Shown here in pieces: positions 50,131-58,643 of a stretch of DNA of 64,000 bases (positions within the stretch are counted from its first letter, which is position 1; each line of letters begins with the position of its first letter). Under the pieces are notes generated by a model. It was not told where the DNA came from and searched no databases. It worked only from the letters and a program-made list of their open reading frames with translations. Source of the DNA: Achromobacter pestifer (lineage in GTDB: Bacteria > Pseudomonadota > Gammaproteobacteria > Burkholderiales > Burkholderiaceae_B); assembly GCF_013267355.1 (NCBI RefSeq), contig NZ_CP053985.1, forward strand, positions 3,906,001 through 3,970,000, in the 5' to 3' direction. Made by a program: the position numbers and the translations under genes.

Positions 50131-51123
50131 CTAGTTGGCCTTGATGTTGTTGTCCCGGATGACCTTGGTCCAGCGGGCATAGTCGCTCTTGATGATTTCC
50201 GAGAATTCCGCCGGCGTGGTGCCCGTCAGCTTGATGCCGTAGGTCTGCATCCGCTGCCGGAAATCAGGCTGTTTCAGCACGGCGTTGAGATCGCGCGAGA
50301 ACTTGTCGACCACCTCAGGAGGCGTCTTGGCCGGTAGCAGCAGACCATACCAGCCTATGCTCTCCAGTCCGACACCGCTGTAGCCGGCTTCGGCGAACGA
50401 GGGAACTTCGGGCAATTGCGCCGTCCTGGATTCGCCCGTCACGGCCAGGGCGCGGATTTTGCCGGCGTCGGCCATGGGCTTGGCGCCAGGCACCGACACG
50501 ATGGCGCCGGATATCTGCCCGCCGATCAAGTCCTGCAGCGTGGGTGTCTCGCCCTTGTAGGGAACGTGGATCAACCGGATCTTGGCCGCGTCCTGCAGCA
50601 GCTCCAGATACAGATGGCCCGCGGAGCCGATGCCGAACGAACCGTAGCTGACATCGTTGGGCTTGGCCCGTGCGGCAGCGATGAATTCGCCCAGTGTCTT
50701 GATCGGCGAGGCCGCGCTGACGACGAAGGCGAGCGGCATCGTGCCTACCTGGGATACCGGCGCGAAGTCCTTGATCGGGTCGTAGCTGGGCTTCTCGTAG
50801 AGGGACGGCGTTTGTACCAGGGCGGTCACCGTCAGCAGGGCGGTATAGCCGTCCGGGTCTGCCTTCGCCACGGCGTCAGCTGCCAGAATGCCGGATGCTC
50901 CCGTGCGGTTTTCCACGATGACCGGCTGCTTCCAGGTCTTGCGTAGATCTTCGGCGATTTGCCGGGCCAGCACATCCGACGCGCCGCCCGGCGAGAAGGG
51001 GAGGATGATTTTGACGGGTTTTTGCGGGAAGCTGGTTTGCGCGGCCGCGGCGCCCGCAACGAGCGCCGAGGTTGCGGTCAGGAACGCTGCGGCTGCAGCG
51101 GAACGGATCGCTCGAATTGCCAT
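50131..51123 (-). CDS. Bug/TctC-type substrate-binding protein
   Basis: This is a 330-aa secreted protein with a signal peptide (cleavage near AGAAAAQTS). Signatures are FSPGGASDVLARQ, VENRTGASG, DGYTALL and HVPYKGETPT. It is the last gene of the Atu-like minus-strand operon, 49 bp after the AtuA-type gene. It may bind the acid that the operon degrades; the ligand is unknown. Confidence 0.88.
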   Translation of the reverse strand: MAIRAIRSAAAAAFLTATSALVAGAAAAQTSFPQKPVKIILPFSPGGASDVLARQIAEDLRKTWKQPVIVENRTGASGILAADAVAKADPDGYTALLTVTALVQTPSLYEKPSYDPIKDFAPVSQVGTMPLAFVVSAASPIKTLGEFIAAARAKPNDVSYGSFGIGSAGHLYLELLQDAAKIRLIHVPYKGETPTLQDLIGGQISGAIVSVPGAKPMADAGKIRALAVTGESRTAQLPEVPSFAEAGYSGVGLESIGWYGLLLPAKTPPEVVDKFSRDLNAVLKQPDFRQRMQTYGIKLTGTTPAEFSEIIKSDYARWTKVIRDNNIKAN

Positions 51124-51172
51124 GGTTGTCTCCTGGTTATAGTTCGTCGTGCGAATTTCCCTCCACCCCAGC

Positions 51173-52963
51173 CTATTCGTTCTTGATCCAGGCGGCCGGC
51201 GCAGAGAGGGGAAAATCGAGCAGCATCTGGGCGAAGCTCTTGCCCAGGGGGTCCGAACGCAAGCTTGCGGCGCCGCCGCCGCCCAGCGCTTGCTTCATGA
51301 CGAAGTTGAAGGCGTCGAGCCCGGGAACTTCATGGCGCTCGACTTCGCCGCGCACGAGGTGCGAGAACCATGCCCGCACGGCCTGGGGCGTCAGCTGCTC
51401 GCGCAGCAACGGCAGGAAGCGCGCTTCGCGGGCGATGACTCCAATGTTCTCGTCGTCGCCTTTGTCGCCGCTGCGGGCCCAGGCCAGCGCAACCAGCGGC
51501 ACTTCCGTGCGGGCGCCATCGGCCGGGGAGGCCGGCTGTGCCGGCGCCAGCGGCGCGGGCGGAGGCAGGTCGCCGATCTCGGCCGCCACTGCCAGCACTG
51601 CTTCGCGCCCAGCCATGCGCACGGTCAGAGGCACATCGGCCTTGGGGACGAGGAACGAAAACACCTTGACGACCTGCTGGATGTCAGCGCGACCGAACAG
51701 CGTGGCCCGGGTGCCCGCCGCCATGGACGTTCCCGAGGACGCGCATTCACGCTGCAGGAACAGCAGTGCCTTGGGATCGGGATGCCTGGCCGCCAGCCGC
51801 AGCAGCACCTCGCGCGTCGGCAATGCGCGCGCGTGCGGGCCGTATAGCGCTTCGCAGCCGATAAGCTCGATGCTGGTTTCGCTGTAGTCCTGGTAACCGT
51901 GTTCGGCCATCATGCGCCGCGTCCGCTCGAGCAGGGCCTGGGCTGTGCGCTCGGCTTTGGCCGGGGCGTCGATGCCTCGGATGGCCATGGCGAGCGCAAT
52001 CTGATGGCCGTCCAGCCAGGTGCCGTTGCACTTGTAGTGGGCGCCGGGAGCGCGTCCGCGCGCGCCGCTGATCCGGACGTGCCCCGCATCGATGGCCTGC
52101 GTGCGCACTTGCCGGAAGTCGCAAGTGACGTCCGGCATCAGATAGGCCGCGGGGTCGCCGATTTCGTATAGCACCTGTTCCGCGACCGCGGCCGGGTGTA
52201 TCAGGCCGCCAGTGCCTTCCGGCTTGGACAGGACGAAACTGCCGTCGTTGGCGCAGTCGATGACCGGGTAGCCCATGCGGTCCCAGTCCTTGACGAGCTG
52301 CCAGTCCGTGAACAGGCCGCCCGTCGCCTGGGCCCCGCATTCGATCACATGGCCGGCCAGGGTGGCGCTGGCGAGCTTGTCCCAGTCAGTCCAGGACCAG
52401 CCGAACTCGTATGCCAGCGGACCCACCACGACCGCGCTGTCCACGCAGCGTCCGGCGATGACGATGTCGGCACCCCAGGCCAGCGCTCGCGCGATACCCT
52501 GGGCGCCGACGTAGGCGTTGGCTGACATGAGGCTGTCCGGCGGGGCTTCGCCCGTGTGCATGTCGCTCAGACCGGCCGTTTGCCAGCCGGGCATCGCGTG
52601 CAGGATGTCATCACCGGTCACCACCGCGACCCGGGGTTGCAAGCCTTGCTTCGCGGCGGCCGCCAGCAAGGCGTCCGCGCAGGCCTGAGGGTTGAGTCCG
52701 CCGGCATTGGCCACCACGCGGATGCCGCGCGCGAGAATCACGGCCAGGTGCGGCGCCATGGCGGCGGTCACGAAATCGGTGGCGTAGCCGCCCGCCGGAT
52801 TCCTGGCCCTGGCTCGCGACATGATGGACATGGTCGTCTCGGCCAGATAGTCGTAGACCAGATACTGCAGGCCGGGTACTTCCAGCAACTGCGGCGTGGC
52901 GGTGGCGGAGTCGCCCCAGAAGCCGCTGGCCCCGCCGATGCGGATGGTTCGAGCGTCGCTCAT
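51173..52963 (-). CDS. atuA: Acyclic terpene utilization AtuA-family protein
   Basis: This is a 596-aa cytosolic protein. Residues ~5-450 match the DUF1446 domain (IRIGGASGFWGDS at the start; GADIVIAGRCVDSAVVVGPLAYEFGW). Residues ~485-590 match the AtuA C-terminal ferredoxin-like domain (VPLVALAWARSGDKGDDENIGVIA). Length equals Pseudomonas AtuA, which is required for growth on citronellol and geraniol but has no settled reaction. The start overlaps the biotin carboxylase stop by 4 bp. An open frame continues about 120 codons upstream but is a shadow of that gene. Confidence 0.87.
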   Translation of the reverse strand: MSDARTIRIGGASGFWGDSATATPQLLEVPGLQYLVYDYLAETTMSIMSRARARNPAGGYATDFVTAAMAPHLAVILARGIRVVANAGGLNPQACADALLAAAAKQGLQPRVAVVTGDDILHAMPGWQTAGLSDMHTGEAPPDSLMSANAYVGAQGIARALAWGADIVIAGRCVDSAVVVGPLAYEFGWSWTDWDKLASATLAGHVIECGAQATGGLFTDWQLVKDWDRMGYPVIDCANDGSFVLSKPEGTGGLIHPAAVAEQVLYEIGDPAAYLMPDVTCDFRQVRTQAIDAGHVRISGARGRAPGAHYKCNGTWLDGHQIALAMAIRGIDAPAKAERTAQALLERTRRMMAEHGYQDYSETSIELIGCEALYGPHARALPTREVLLRLAARHPDPKALLFLQRECASSGTSMAAGTRATLFGRADIQQVVKVFSFLVPKADVPLTVRMAGREAVLAVAAEIGDLPPPAPLAPAQPASPADGARTEVPLVALAWARSGDKGDDENIGVIAREARFLPLLREQLTPQAVRAWFSHLVRGEVERHEVPGLDAFNFVMKQALGGGGAASLRSDPLGKSFAQMLLDFPLSAPAAWIKNE

Positions 52964-54945
52964 GTCTGTTCCTCCAGAACTTCTTCCACCACCTGGACCA
53001 GCTTCGCGCCAACCCGCGCCTGGCCTCCTACCTGGGCCGCCATCTCCGCTATCCTGCCGCCAAACGGGGCGCACAGGCTGTGTTCCATCTTCATCGCCTC
53101 CAGCACCACCAGTACCTGGCCGCTCTGCACGGCATCTCCGACCTGCGCATGCACGGCGGCAATGCGTCCGGCCAGCGGCGCAAGCAACGCGCCGTCTCCG
53201 CCCTCGGTGGCGCGCGCACGGCGCGCATCGACGGCCTGGAAGCGCCAGGTTCGGCCTTGCATGAACAGGTGGATTTCGCCGGACTGCAGCGCATGCCTGG
53301 CATGGAGGGCGACGCCGTTGCACTCCACCCGGGACGCGCCATCTGGCGAGGCATCCAGCAACCGTATGCGCACGGTGTCGACGTCGCCATCTGGGCCATG
53401 CACCATGGCGCGGATGCCGCCGTCCGCGGGTTGCAGGCGGACGTTCCAGCGCGCCCGGTCCAGCTCCAGCTCTATTCCGTACTCATGTCCGCCGAGCCGG
53501 CTCGCGTCGTCCGACGGCCAGCCCGAGAGGTGCAGCGCTGCGGTGGCGATGGTGGCAGGGTCCGGTTTGTGCCGCGCGAGGGCATTGGCCATGTGCTGCG
53601 CGATGAAGCCGGTATGCACGTCGCCGCTGGCGAAAGCCGGATGGGCCAGGCAATCCGCCAGGAACCCCTGGTTGCTTGCAATGCCGAGCAGAGCACAATT
53701 CCTCAAGCCCAGGCTCAGCTTGTGGCGCGCTTCGTCGCGCGTGCTGCCATGCGCTACCAGCTTGGCGACCATGGAGTCGTAGTAAGGCGGCACCGAGCCG
53801 CCCTCGTACAGTCCGTGATCCACGCGCAATCCGTACTCCGGCCCAGGCGGCGACCAGCGCAGGACTGGACCGCTCTGGGGAAGGAAGCCGGCCTCGACAT
53901 CTTCGGCGGTCAGGCGCACTTCGATGGCATGACCGCTCAGGGAGACGGCCTCTTGCGCGAGCGGTAACGGCTCTCCCGCCGCTACGCGCAACTGCCATTC
54001 GACCAGGTCTAGACCGGTGATCGCCTCGGTTACGGCATGTTCTACCTGAAGGCGCGTGTTCATCTCCATGAAGTAGAAGGCGCCGCTGCGGTCGAGTAGG
54101 AACTCCATCGTGCCTGCCCCTACGTATCGGATCGATCTGGCCGCGGCAACGGCGGCTTCGCCCATGCGCGCGCGCAGGGGCGCGTCCACGGCAGGCGAGG
54201 GCGCTTCCTCGATCAGCTTCTGGTGCCGCCGTTGCACGGAACAGTCCCGTTCGCCGAGATGGATAACATTGCCGTGATGGTCGGCGAAAACCTGGATTTC
54301 TATGTGGCGCGGCTCGATCACGGCGCGCTCCAGGATCAGTTCACCGGAGCCGAACGCGCTCTGGGCCTCGGAACGTGCGCTGGCCAGAGCCGCCGGCAGC
54401 TCCTGGACGCTGTGCACCAGGCGCATGCCGCGTCCGCCGCCGCCTGCCGTGGCTTTGACCATGATGGGAAAGCCGATGTCACGCGCAGCGGCTTCCAGGG
54501 TTTCGTCACTCTGATCCTCGCCTTGATAGCCCGGCACGCAGGGCATGCCCGCGGCCAGCATCAGCCGCTTGGCCTCGGCCTTGTTGCCCATTGCGCGTAT
54601 CGCATCGGGCATGGGACCGACGAACACCAATCCGGCCTGCTGGACGGCTTGCGCGAAATCGGCGTTCTCGGCCAGGAATCCGTAGCCCGGGTGCACGGCT
54701 CCGGCGCCGGTCCGCCGTGCCGCCGCGATGATGGCGTCGACGTTCAGGTAGGAGTCGCGCGGCGCCGCGCCGCCCACGCACACCGCGACATCGGCCTGCG
54801 CGACATGCAGGCTGCCGCGGTCCGCCTCCGAGTAGATGGCGACGGTGCGCAGGCCGCGGCGCCGGGCGGTGCGTATGATGCGGATGGCGATTTCCCCGCG
54901 GTTGGCGATCAGCAGGGTGTCGAACGGCCGGAATGGTGTAGTCAT
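52960..54945 (-). CDS. Biotin-dependent acyl-CoA carboxylase alpha subunit (AtuF/LiuD-like)
   Basis: This is a 661-aa protein. Its order is biotin carboxylase (~8-450; LLIANRGEIAIRII, ATP-grasp loop KATAGGGGRGM, catalytic segment MEMNTRLQVEHAVTE), a linker domain, then a biotinyl domain with the modified Lys619 in LEAMKMEHS. It carboxylates enzyme-bound biotin using ATP and bicarbonate. The carboxyltransferase beta subunit is encoded three genes upstream in the same operon. In Pseudomonas the equivalent pairs act on geranyl-CoA or 3-methylcrotonyl-CoA; sequence alone does not decide which. The ATG is preferred to a TTG 21 bp earlier. Confidence 0.9.
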   Translation of the reverse strand: MTTPFRPFDTLLIANRGEIAIRIIRTARRRGLRTVAIYSEADRGSLHVAQADVAVCVGGAAPRDSYLNVDAIIAAARRTGAGAVHPGYGFLAENADFAQAVQQAGLVFVGPMPDAIRAMGNKAEAKRLMLAAGMPCVPGYQGEDQSDETLEAAARDIGFPIMVKATAGGGGRGMRLVHSVQELPAALASARSEAQSAFGSGELILERAVIEPRHIEIQVFADHHGNVIHLGERDCSVQRRHQKLIEEAPSPAVDAPLRARMGEAAVAAARSIRYVGAGTMEFLLDRSGAFYFMEMNTRLQVEHAVTEAITGLDLVEWQLRVAAGEPLPLAQEAVSLSGHAIEVRLTAEDVEAGFLPQSGPVLRWSPPGPEYGLRVDHGLYEGGSVPPYYDSMVAKLVAHGSTRDEARHKLSLGLRNCALLGIASNQGFLADCLAHPAFASGDVHTGFIAQHMANALARHKPDPATIATAALHLSGWPSDDASRLGGHEYGIELELDRARWNVRLQPADGGIRAMVHGPDGDVDTVRIRLLDASPDGASRVECNGVALHARHALQSGEIHLFMQGRTWRFQAVDARRARATEGGDGALLAPLAGRIAAVHAQVGDAVQSGQVLVVLEAMKMEHSLCAPFGGRIAEMAAQVGGQARVGAKLVQVVEEVLEEQT

Positions 54946-54969
54946 GCAGGTGAATCCTTCAGGCAAACG

Positions 54970-55827
54970 CTATTGAGGGGTGGCGCTTACGCTGTGCGCC
55001 TCACGGACCGTGACGGTCTCGAAATGGACGCGCCAGCGGGGCGCTCGCTTTTCTCTGAACGCCAGGGTTCCTTCGCCGCCCTCGTCGCGCAGACAGCGCG
55101 CGAACGCCAGGGCGGCATCGTCGAGCAGGCTGGAATTGGGTTCGGTGGCGCAACGGTTGACCAGGTTTTTGAACTGGCGGTTGGCCCTGGGGCCGCAGCG
55201 GAAGACGCGAGTCAGCCATTCGGCCTCCAAGGCATCCAGCGTTGCGCTGTCCGGGGCTAGATCGTCCGCCAAACCCAGCGCCAGTGCCTGGGCGCCATAG
55301 ACGCGCTGACCAGTCAGGCCCAGCCTGCGCGTCGCCGAATGGCCGATGCGGGCCACGACGAACGGCGCGATCTGCGCGGCGATGACGCCCAGCGTGGTTT
55401 CCGAAAGGGCGAAGCGCGCATCTTCGGTGGCAAGCACCAGATCGGCCGCGCACGCCAGTCCCATGCCGCCGCCCATTGCCGCGCCTTCGACCATCGCCAG
55501 CACCGGCACCGGCAAGGATGACAGGCGCTGCATGAAGTGGCCGAACTGCCGGTTGCGGGCAGCGATAGGATCGCCATCGGCACCTTCAGCGTGCAGTACT
55601 TCGCGGAATCCGCCGATGTTGCCGCCTGCGCAGAACATGCCGCCTGCCCCCCGCAGCGCCAGGGCCCTGACGTTTGCGTCTTGTTCGGCGCAGGTCATGA
55701 CCTGCGCCAGCTCCCGCGTCACTTCCGCGCCGAGCGCGTTACGCGTATCGGGCTGGTTCAGCGTCGCAAACAGGACGTCGTCGTGGCGGCGCACGACCAG
55801 GGTTTGAAATCCTTGTAGCGTTTCCAT
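54970..55827 (-). CDS. Enoyl-CoA hydratase family protein (AtuE-like)
   Basis: This is a 285-aa crotonase-fold protein with oxyanion segments CAGGNIGGF and GAAMGGGMGLACAADL. The first hydratase Glu is replaced (Gly in GGMGLA), while Glu in FALSETTLGV remains. By position between the ACAD and the carboxylase it corresponds to AtuE, which hydrates isohexenylglutaconyl-CoA in the acyclic terpene pathway. It lies 24 bp upstream of the biotin carboxylase gene. Confidence 0.83.
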   Translation of the reverse strand: METLQGFQTLVVRRHDDVLFATLNQPDTRNALGAEVTRELAQVMTCAEQDANVRALALRGAGGMFCAGGNIGGFREVLHAEGADGDPIAARNRQFGHFMQRLSSLPVPVLAMVEGAAMGGGMGLACAADLVLATEDARFALSETTLGVIAAQIAPFVVARIGHSATRRLGLTGQRVYGAQALALGLADDLAPDSATLDALEAEWLTRVFRCGPRANRQFKNLVNRCATEPNSSLLDDAALAFARCLRDEGGEGTLAFREKRAPRWRVHFETVTVREAHSVSATPQ

Positions 55828-55840
55828 GCGGCGACGTCCT

Positions 55841-56998
55841 TCAGTTCCGGCTCATCAAGCCCATCTGTTTGGCGATCACCTGCATCATTACTTCGTCCGC
55901 GCCGCCGCCGATGGAACCGAGGCGGAAGTCGCGGTAGGCGCGCGATACGAAGTTGTCCCAGGTATAGCCCATGCCCCCTTGGAACTGCATGCACCATTCG
56001 GCGATTTCGCGCGACAGGCGGCCCGCCTTCAACTTGGCCATGGAGGCCAGTTCGACCACGTCGCCGCCATTGATGTAGGTTTGCGTTGCCATATAGACCA
56101 GGCCGCGCAAGGCCTCAAGTTCGGTTTTCAGTTCGGCCAGCTTGAATTGGATGAACTGGTTGTCGAGCAAAGGCTTGCCGAAGGCGACCCGCTGGCGCAG
56201 ATAGTCGGCGGTTTCTTCGATAAGCTGGATGGCCGCCAGGCGGCGGGCGGCGGCGCCCAGGCGCTCCTCCTGGAACTGCTTCATCTGGTAGATGAAGCCC
56301 ATGCCTTCTTCGCCGATCCGGTTGCGGACCGGCACACGGACTTCATCCAGGAAGATCTGGGCTGTGTCGGAGCACCACATGCCGAATTTCTTGATCTTCT
56401 GGACTTCCACGCCCTTGGTGCGCCTGCCGTTCTCCCGTAAGGGCACAATGATGAGCGATTTGTTCTTGTGGGACTGTCCTTCCGAGGTATTGCAAAGCAA
56501 GCAGATCCAGTCTGCCTGAGTGCCGTTGGTGATCCACATCTTGGAGCCGGAGATCACGTAGTCGTCGCCGTCGCGGCGCGCGCGCGTCTTCAACGAGGCC
56601 ACATCGGAACCCGCTCCCTGTTCCGAAACGCCGATCGAAACTACAACGTCGCCGGCGATGGCGGGCGCAAGAAACTCTCGCTTGAGCGCATCGGAACCGA
56701 AAGAAGCCAGGGCAGGCGTGGCCATGTCCGTCTGCACCCCGGCGCCCATGCTGACGCCCTGCGCGCGTACATAGCCCATGGCCTCGCCCGCTGCCACGCC
56801 ATAGGAGAAATCCAGGCCGAGACCGCCGTATTCGGTGGGTTTGGTAATACCCAGGAAGCCGAGATCTCCCATCTTCTTGAACAGTTCGTGCGCGGGGAAA
56901 ATCTCTGCCGCCTCCCATTCGTCCACGAACGGATCCACTTCGCTGGCCAGGAAGCGGCGGATGCTGGTCATGATGCTGCGGTGTTCTTCGGTATACAT
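55841..56998 (-). CDS. Acyl-CoA dehydrogenase (AtuD-like)
   Basis: This is a 385-aa flavoprotein with VSIGVSEQGAGSDVASLKT, KMWITNGTQAD and QRVAFGKPL. The catalytic Glu of the common short/medium-chain type is missing near the end (SIGGGADEVM instead of YEGTSEIQ). Glu245 in FQEERLGAAARR stands where isovaleryl- and long-chain-type enzymes keep theirs. That type tolerates branched chains, fitting citronellyl-CoA-like substrates as for AtuD. It lies 13 bp upstream of the hydratase and 23 bp after the carboxyltransferase. Confidence 0.88.
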   Translation of the reverse strand: MYTEEHRSIMTSIRRFLASEVDPFVDEWEAAEIFPAHELFKKMGDLGFLGITKPTEYGGLGLDFSYGVAAGEAMGYVRAQGVSMGAGVQTDMATPALASFGSDALKREFLAPAIAGDVVVSIGVSEQGAGSDVASLKTRARRDGDDYVISGSKMWITNGTQADWICLLCNTSEGQSHKNKSLIIVPLRENGRRTKGVEVQKIKKFGMWCSDTAQIFLDEVRVPVRNRIGEEGMGFIYQMKQFQEERLGAAARRLAAIQLIEETADYLRQRVAFGKPLLDNQFIQFKLAELKTELEALRGLVYMATQTYINGGDVVELASMAKLKAGRLSREIAEWCMQFQGGMGYTWDNFVSRAYRDFRLGSIGGGADEVMMQVIAKQMGLMSRN

Positions 56999-57021
56999 AG
57001 GGTTCGTCGAGAATGAGTGAG

Positions 57022-58635
57022 TCAGAAACGGGCCACGCCGAACTGGACGGGGTGCAAGGGGCGATCCTGGCCATCACGCACGGTGGCCAGTACGAACGCA
57101 AGGACGGCCCGGGTATCGCGCGGGTCGATGATTCCGTCGTCGAGCATGAGGCCGCTGGTGATGAAGGCGCCGGACTGGCGTTCGAAGTTGGCGATGATTT
57201 CGGCCTTCTGCGCGGCGAGCGCCGCTTCATCCACGGTCTTGCCACGCCGATGGGCCTGCTGGCGCGCGACGATTTCCATGGTGGTGGCCGCCTGTTCTCC
57301 GCCCATGACGGCGGTCTTGGCGTTAGGCCAGGAGAAGCTGAAGCGGGGCCGGAATGACTGGCCGCACATGCCGTAGTTGCCCGCGCCGAACGACGCGCCG
57401 CAGTAGAGCGTGATGTGCGGCACGAGGGAGTTCGACAAGGCCTGGATCATCTTTGATCCGTGCTTGATCATCCCGGCTTCTTCGGACATGCGTCCCACGA
57501 TGAAGCCAGTCGTGTTCTGCATGAAGAGGATCGGAGTTCCCGACTGGTTGCAAAGCTGTATGAACTGCGCGGCCTTGGTCGCGCCGCCGGGATCGATCGG
57601 CCCGTTGTTGGTGACGATGCCTATGGATTGGCCTTCGACGCGTGCATGGCCGCAAAGCGTGGCCGGACCATAATCGGGCTTGAACGGCAGCCAGGCTGAG
57701 TCGTCCACGATGCGCGCGATGATTTCCTGCATGTCCACGGGCTTTTTGACGTCCAGGGGCATGACACCAGCTAGTTCCTCCGCGTCGAGCAGGGGAGGGT
57801 TCGCTGGCAGCCTCGGCACGGAGGGCCGCCAATCCAGCGCGGCGACGATGTCGCGCGCGATGGCGATGGCATGGGCGTCGTCCTCGCCCACGTACTCGGC
57901 CAGGCCGCTGGTTTGCGAGTGCATGTCGGCGCCGCCGAGTTCCTCATCGGTGGCGACTTCTCCGGTGGCGGCTTTCAGCAAGGGCGGACCCGCGAGGAAG
58001 GCGCGAGCGCGTTCGCGCACCATGACCACATAGTCGGACAGGCCGGGCATGTAGGCGCCGCCCGCGGTGGACGAGCCGTGGACGACCGTGATGACGGGCA
58101 GGCCGGCGGCGGAGAGGCGCGCGAGGTTGTAGAAGAGGGTGCCGCCGCGGATGAAACGCTCGACACGGTACGCCCGGAGGTTGGCTCCAGCGGACTCGAC
58201 CAGGTGGATGAAGGGCAGCCGGTTTTGCAGGGCAATGTCCTGCGCGCGCAGCAGCTTTCTGCTGCCGGCGTCGACGTAGGCGCCGGCGTTGATGGCCGAG
58301 TCGGAAGCCGCGATGACGCAGCGTACGCCGCTGACAAAGCCGATGCCGGTGATCTGGCCGCCTCCCGGAATCGAGGTTGCCGGGTCTTCGCCCTCGGCGC
58401 AATAGCCGGCCATGTTGCCGAGTTCAAGGAAAGGCGTTGCCGGGTCCAGCAGGCGCGCAATGCGCTCACGCGGCAGCAACTGTCCTCGCTTCTCGAACAG
58501 GGGCTTGGCGCGGGCGGAGGTGTCGCGGGCCCGTTGCTCCAGCTCGTGCAGGCGTTCCACCAGGGAAAGCATTCCGCGCCGTTGCTCGTCGTATGCGGGG
58601 TGATGGGCATCAATGCGGGAATCGATGGGAGTCAT
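57022..58635 (-). CDS. Acyl-CoA carboxylase beta subunit (AtuC/LiuB-like)
   Basis: This is a 537-aa carboxyltransferase. The N-domain (LPRERIARLLDPATPFLELGNMAG; ASDSAINAGAYVDAGSRK) and C-domain (NNGPIDPGGATKAAQFIQLC; GASFGAGNYGMCGQ) are both complete. It transfers CO2 from biotin to the gamma carbon of a branched enoyl-CoA such as methylcrotonyl- or geranyl-CoA. It is 8 bp after the acyl-CoA synthetase gene. The alpha subunit in the same operon provides biotin. Confidence 0.9.
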   Translation of the reverse strand: MTPIDSRIDAHHPAYDEQRRGMLSLVERLHELEQRARDTSARAKPLFEKRGQLLPRERIARLLDPATPFLELGNMAGYCAEGEDPATSIPGGGQITGIGFVSGVRCVIAASDSAINAGAYVDAGSRKLLRAQDIALQNRLPFIHLVESAGANLRAYRVERFIRGGTLFYNLARLSAAGLPVITVVHGSSTAGGAYMPGLSDYVVMVRERARAFLAGPPLLKAATGEVATDEELGGADMHSQTSGLAEYVGEDDAHAIAIARDIVAALDWRPSVPRLPANPPLLDAEELAGVMPLDVKKPVDMQEIIARIVDDSAWLPFKPDYGPATLCGHARVEGQSIGIVTNNGPIDPGGATKAAQFIQLCNQSGTPILFMQNTTGFIVGRMSEEAGMIKHGSKMIQALSNSLVPHITLYCGASFGAGNYGMCGQSFRPRFSFSWPNAKTAVMGGEQAATTMEIVARQQAHRRGKTVDEAALAAQKAEIIANFERQSGAFITSGLMLDDGIIDPRDTRAVLAFVLATVRDGQDRPLHPVQFGVARF

Positions 58636-58643
58636 GGTGTGGC

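Noticed and set aside
52964..53323. N-terminal extension of the AtuA-type protein
   Set aside because: The extension lies wholly inside the biotin carboxylase gene in another frame; the ATG at 52963 forms the usual 4-bp overlap and begins the conserved domain.
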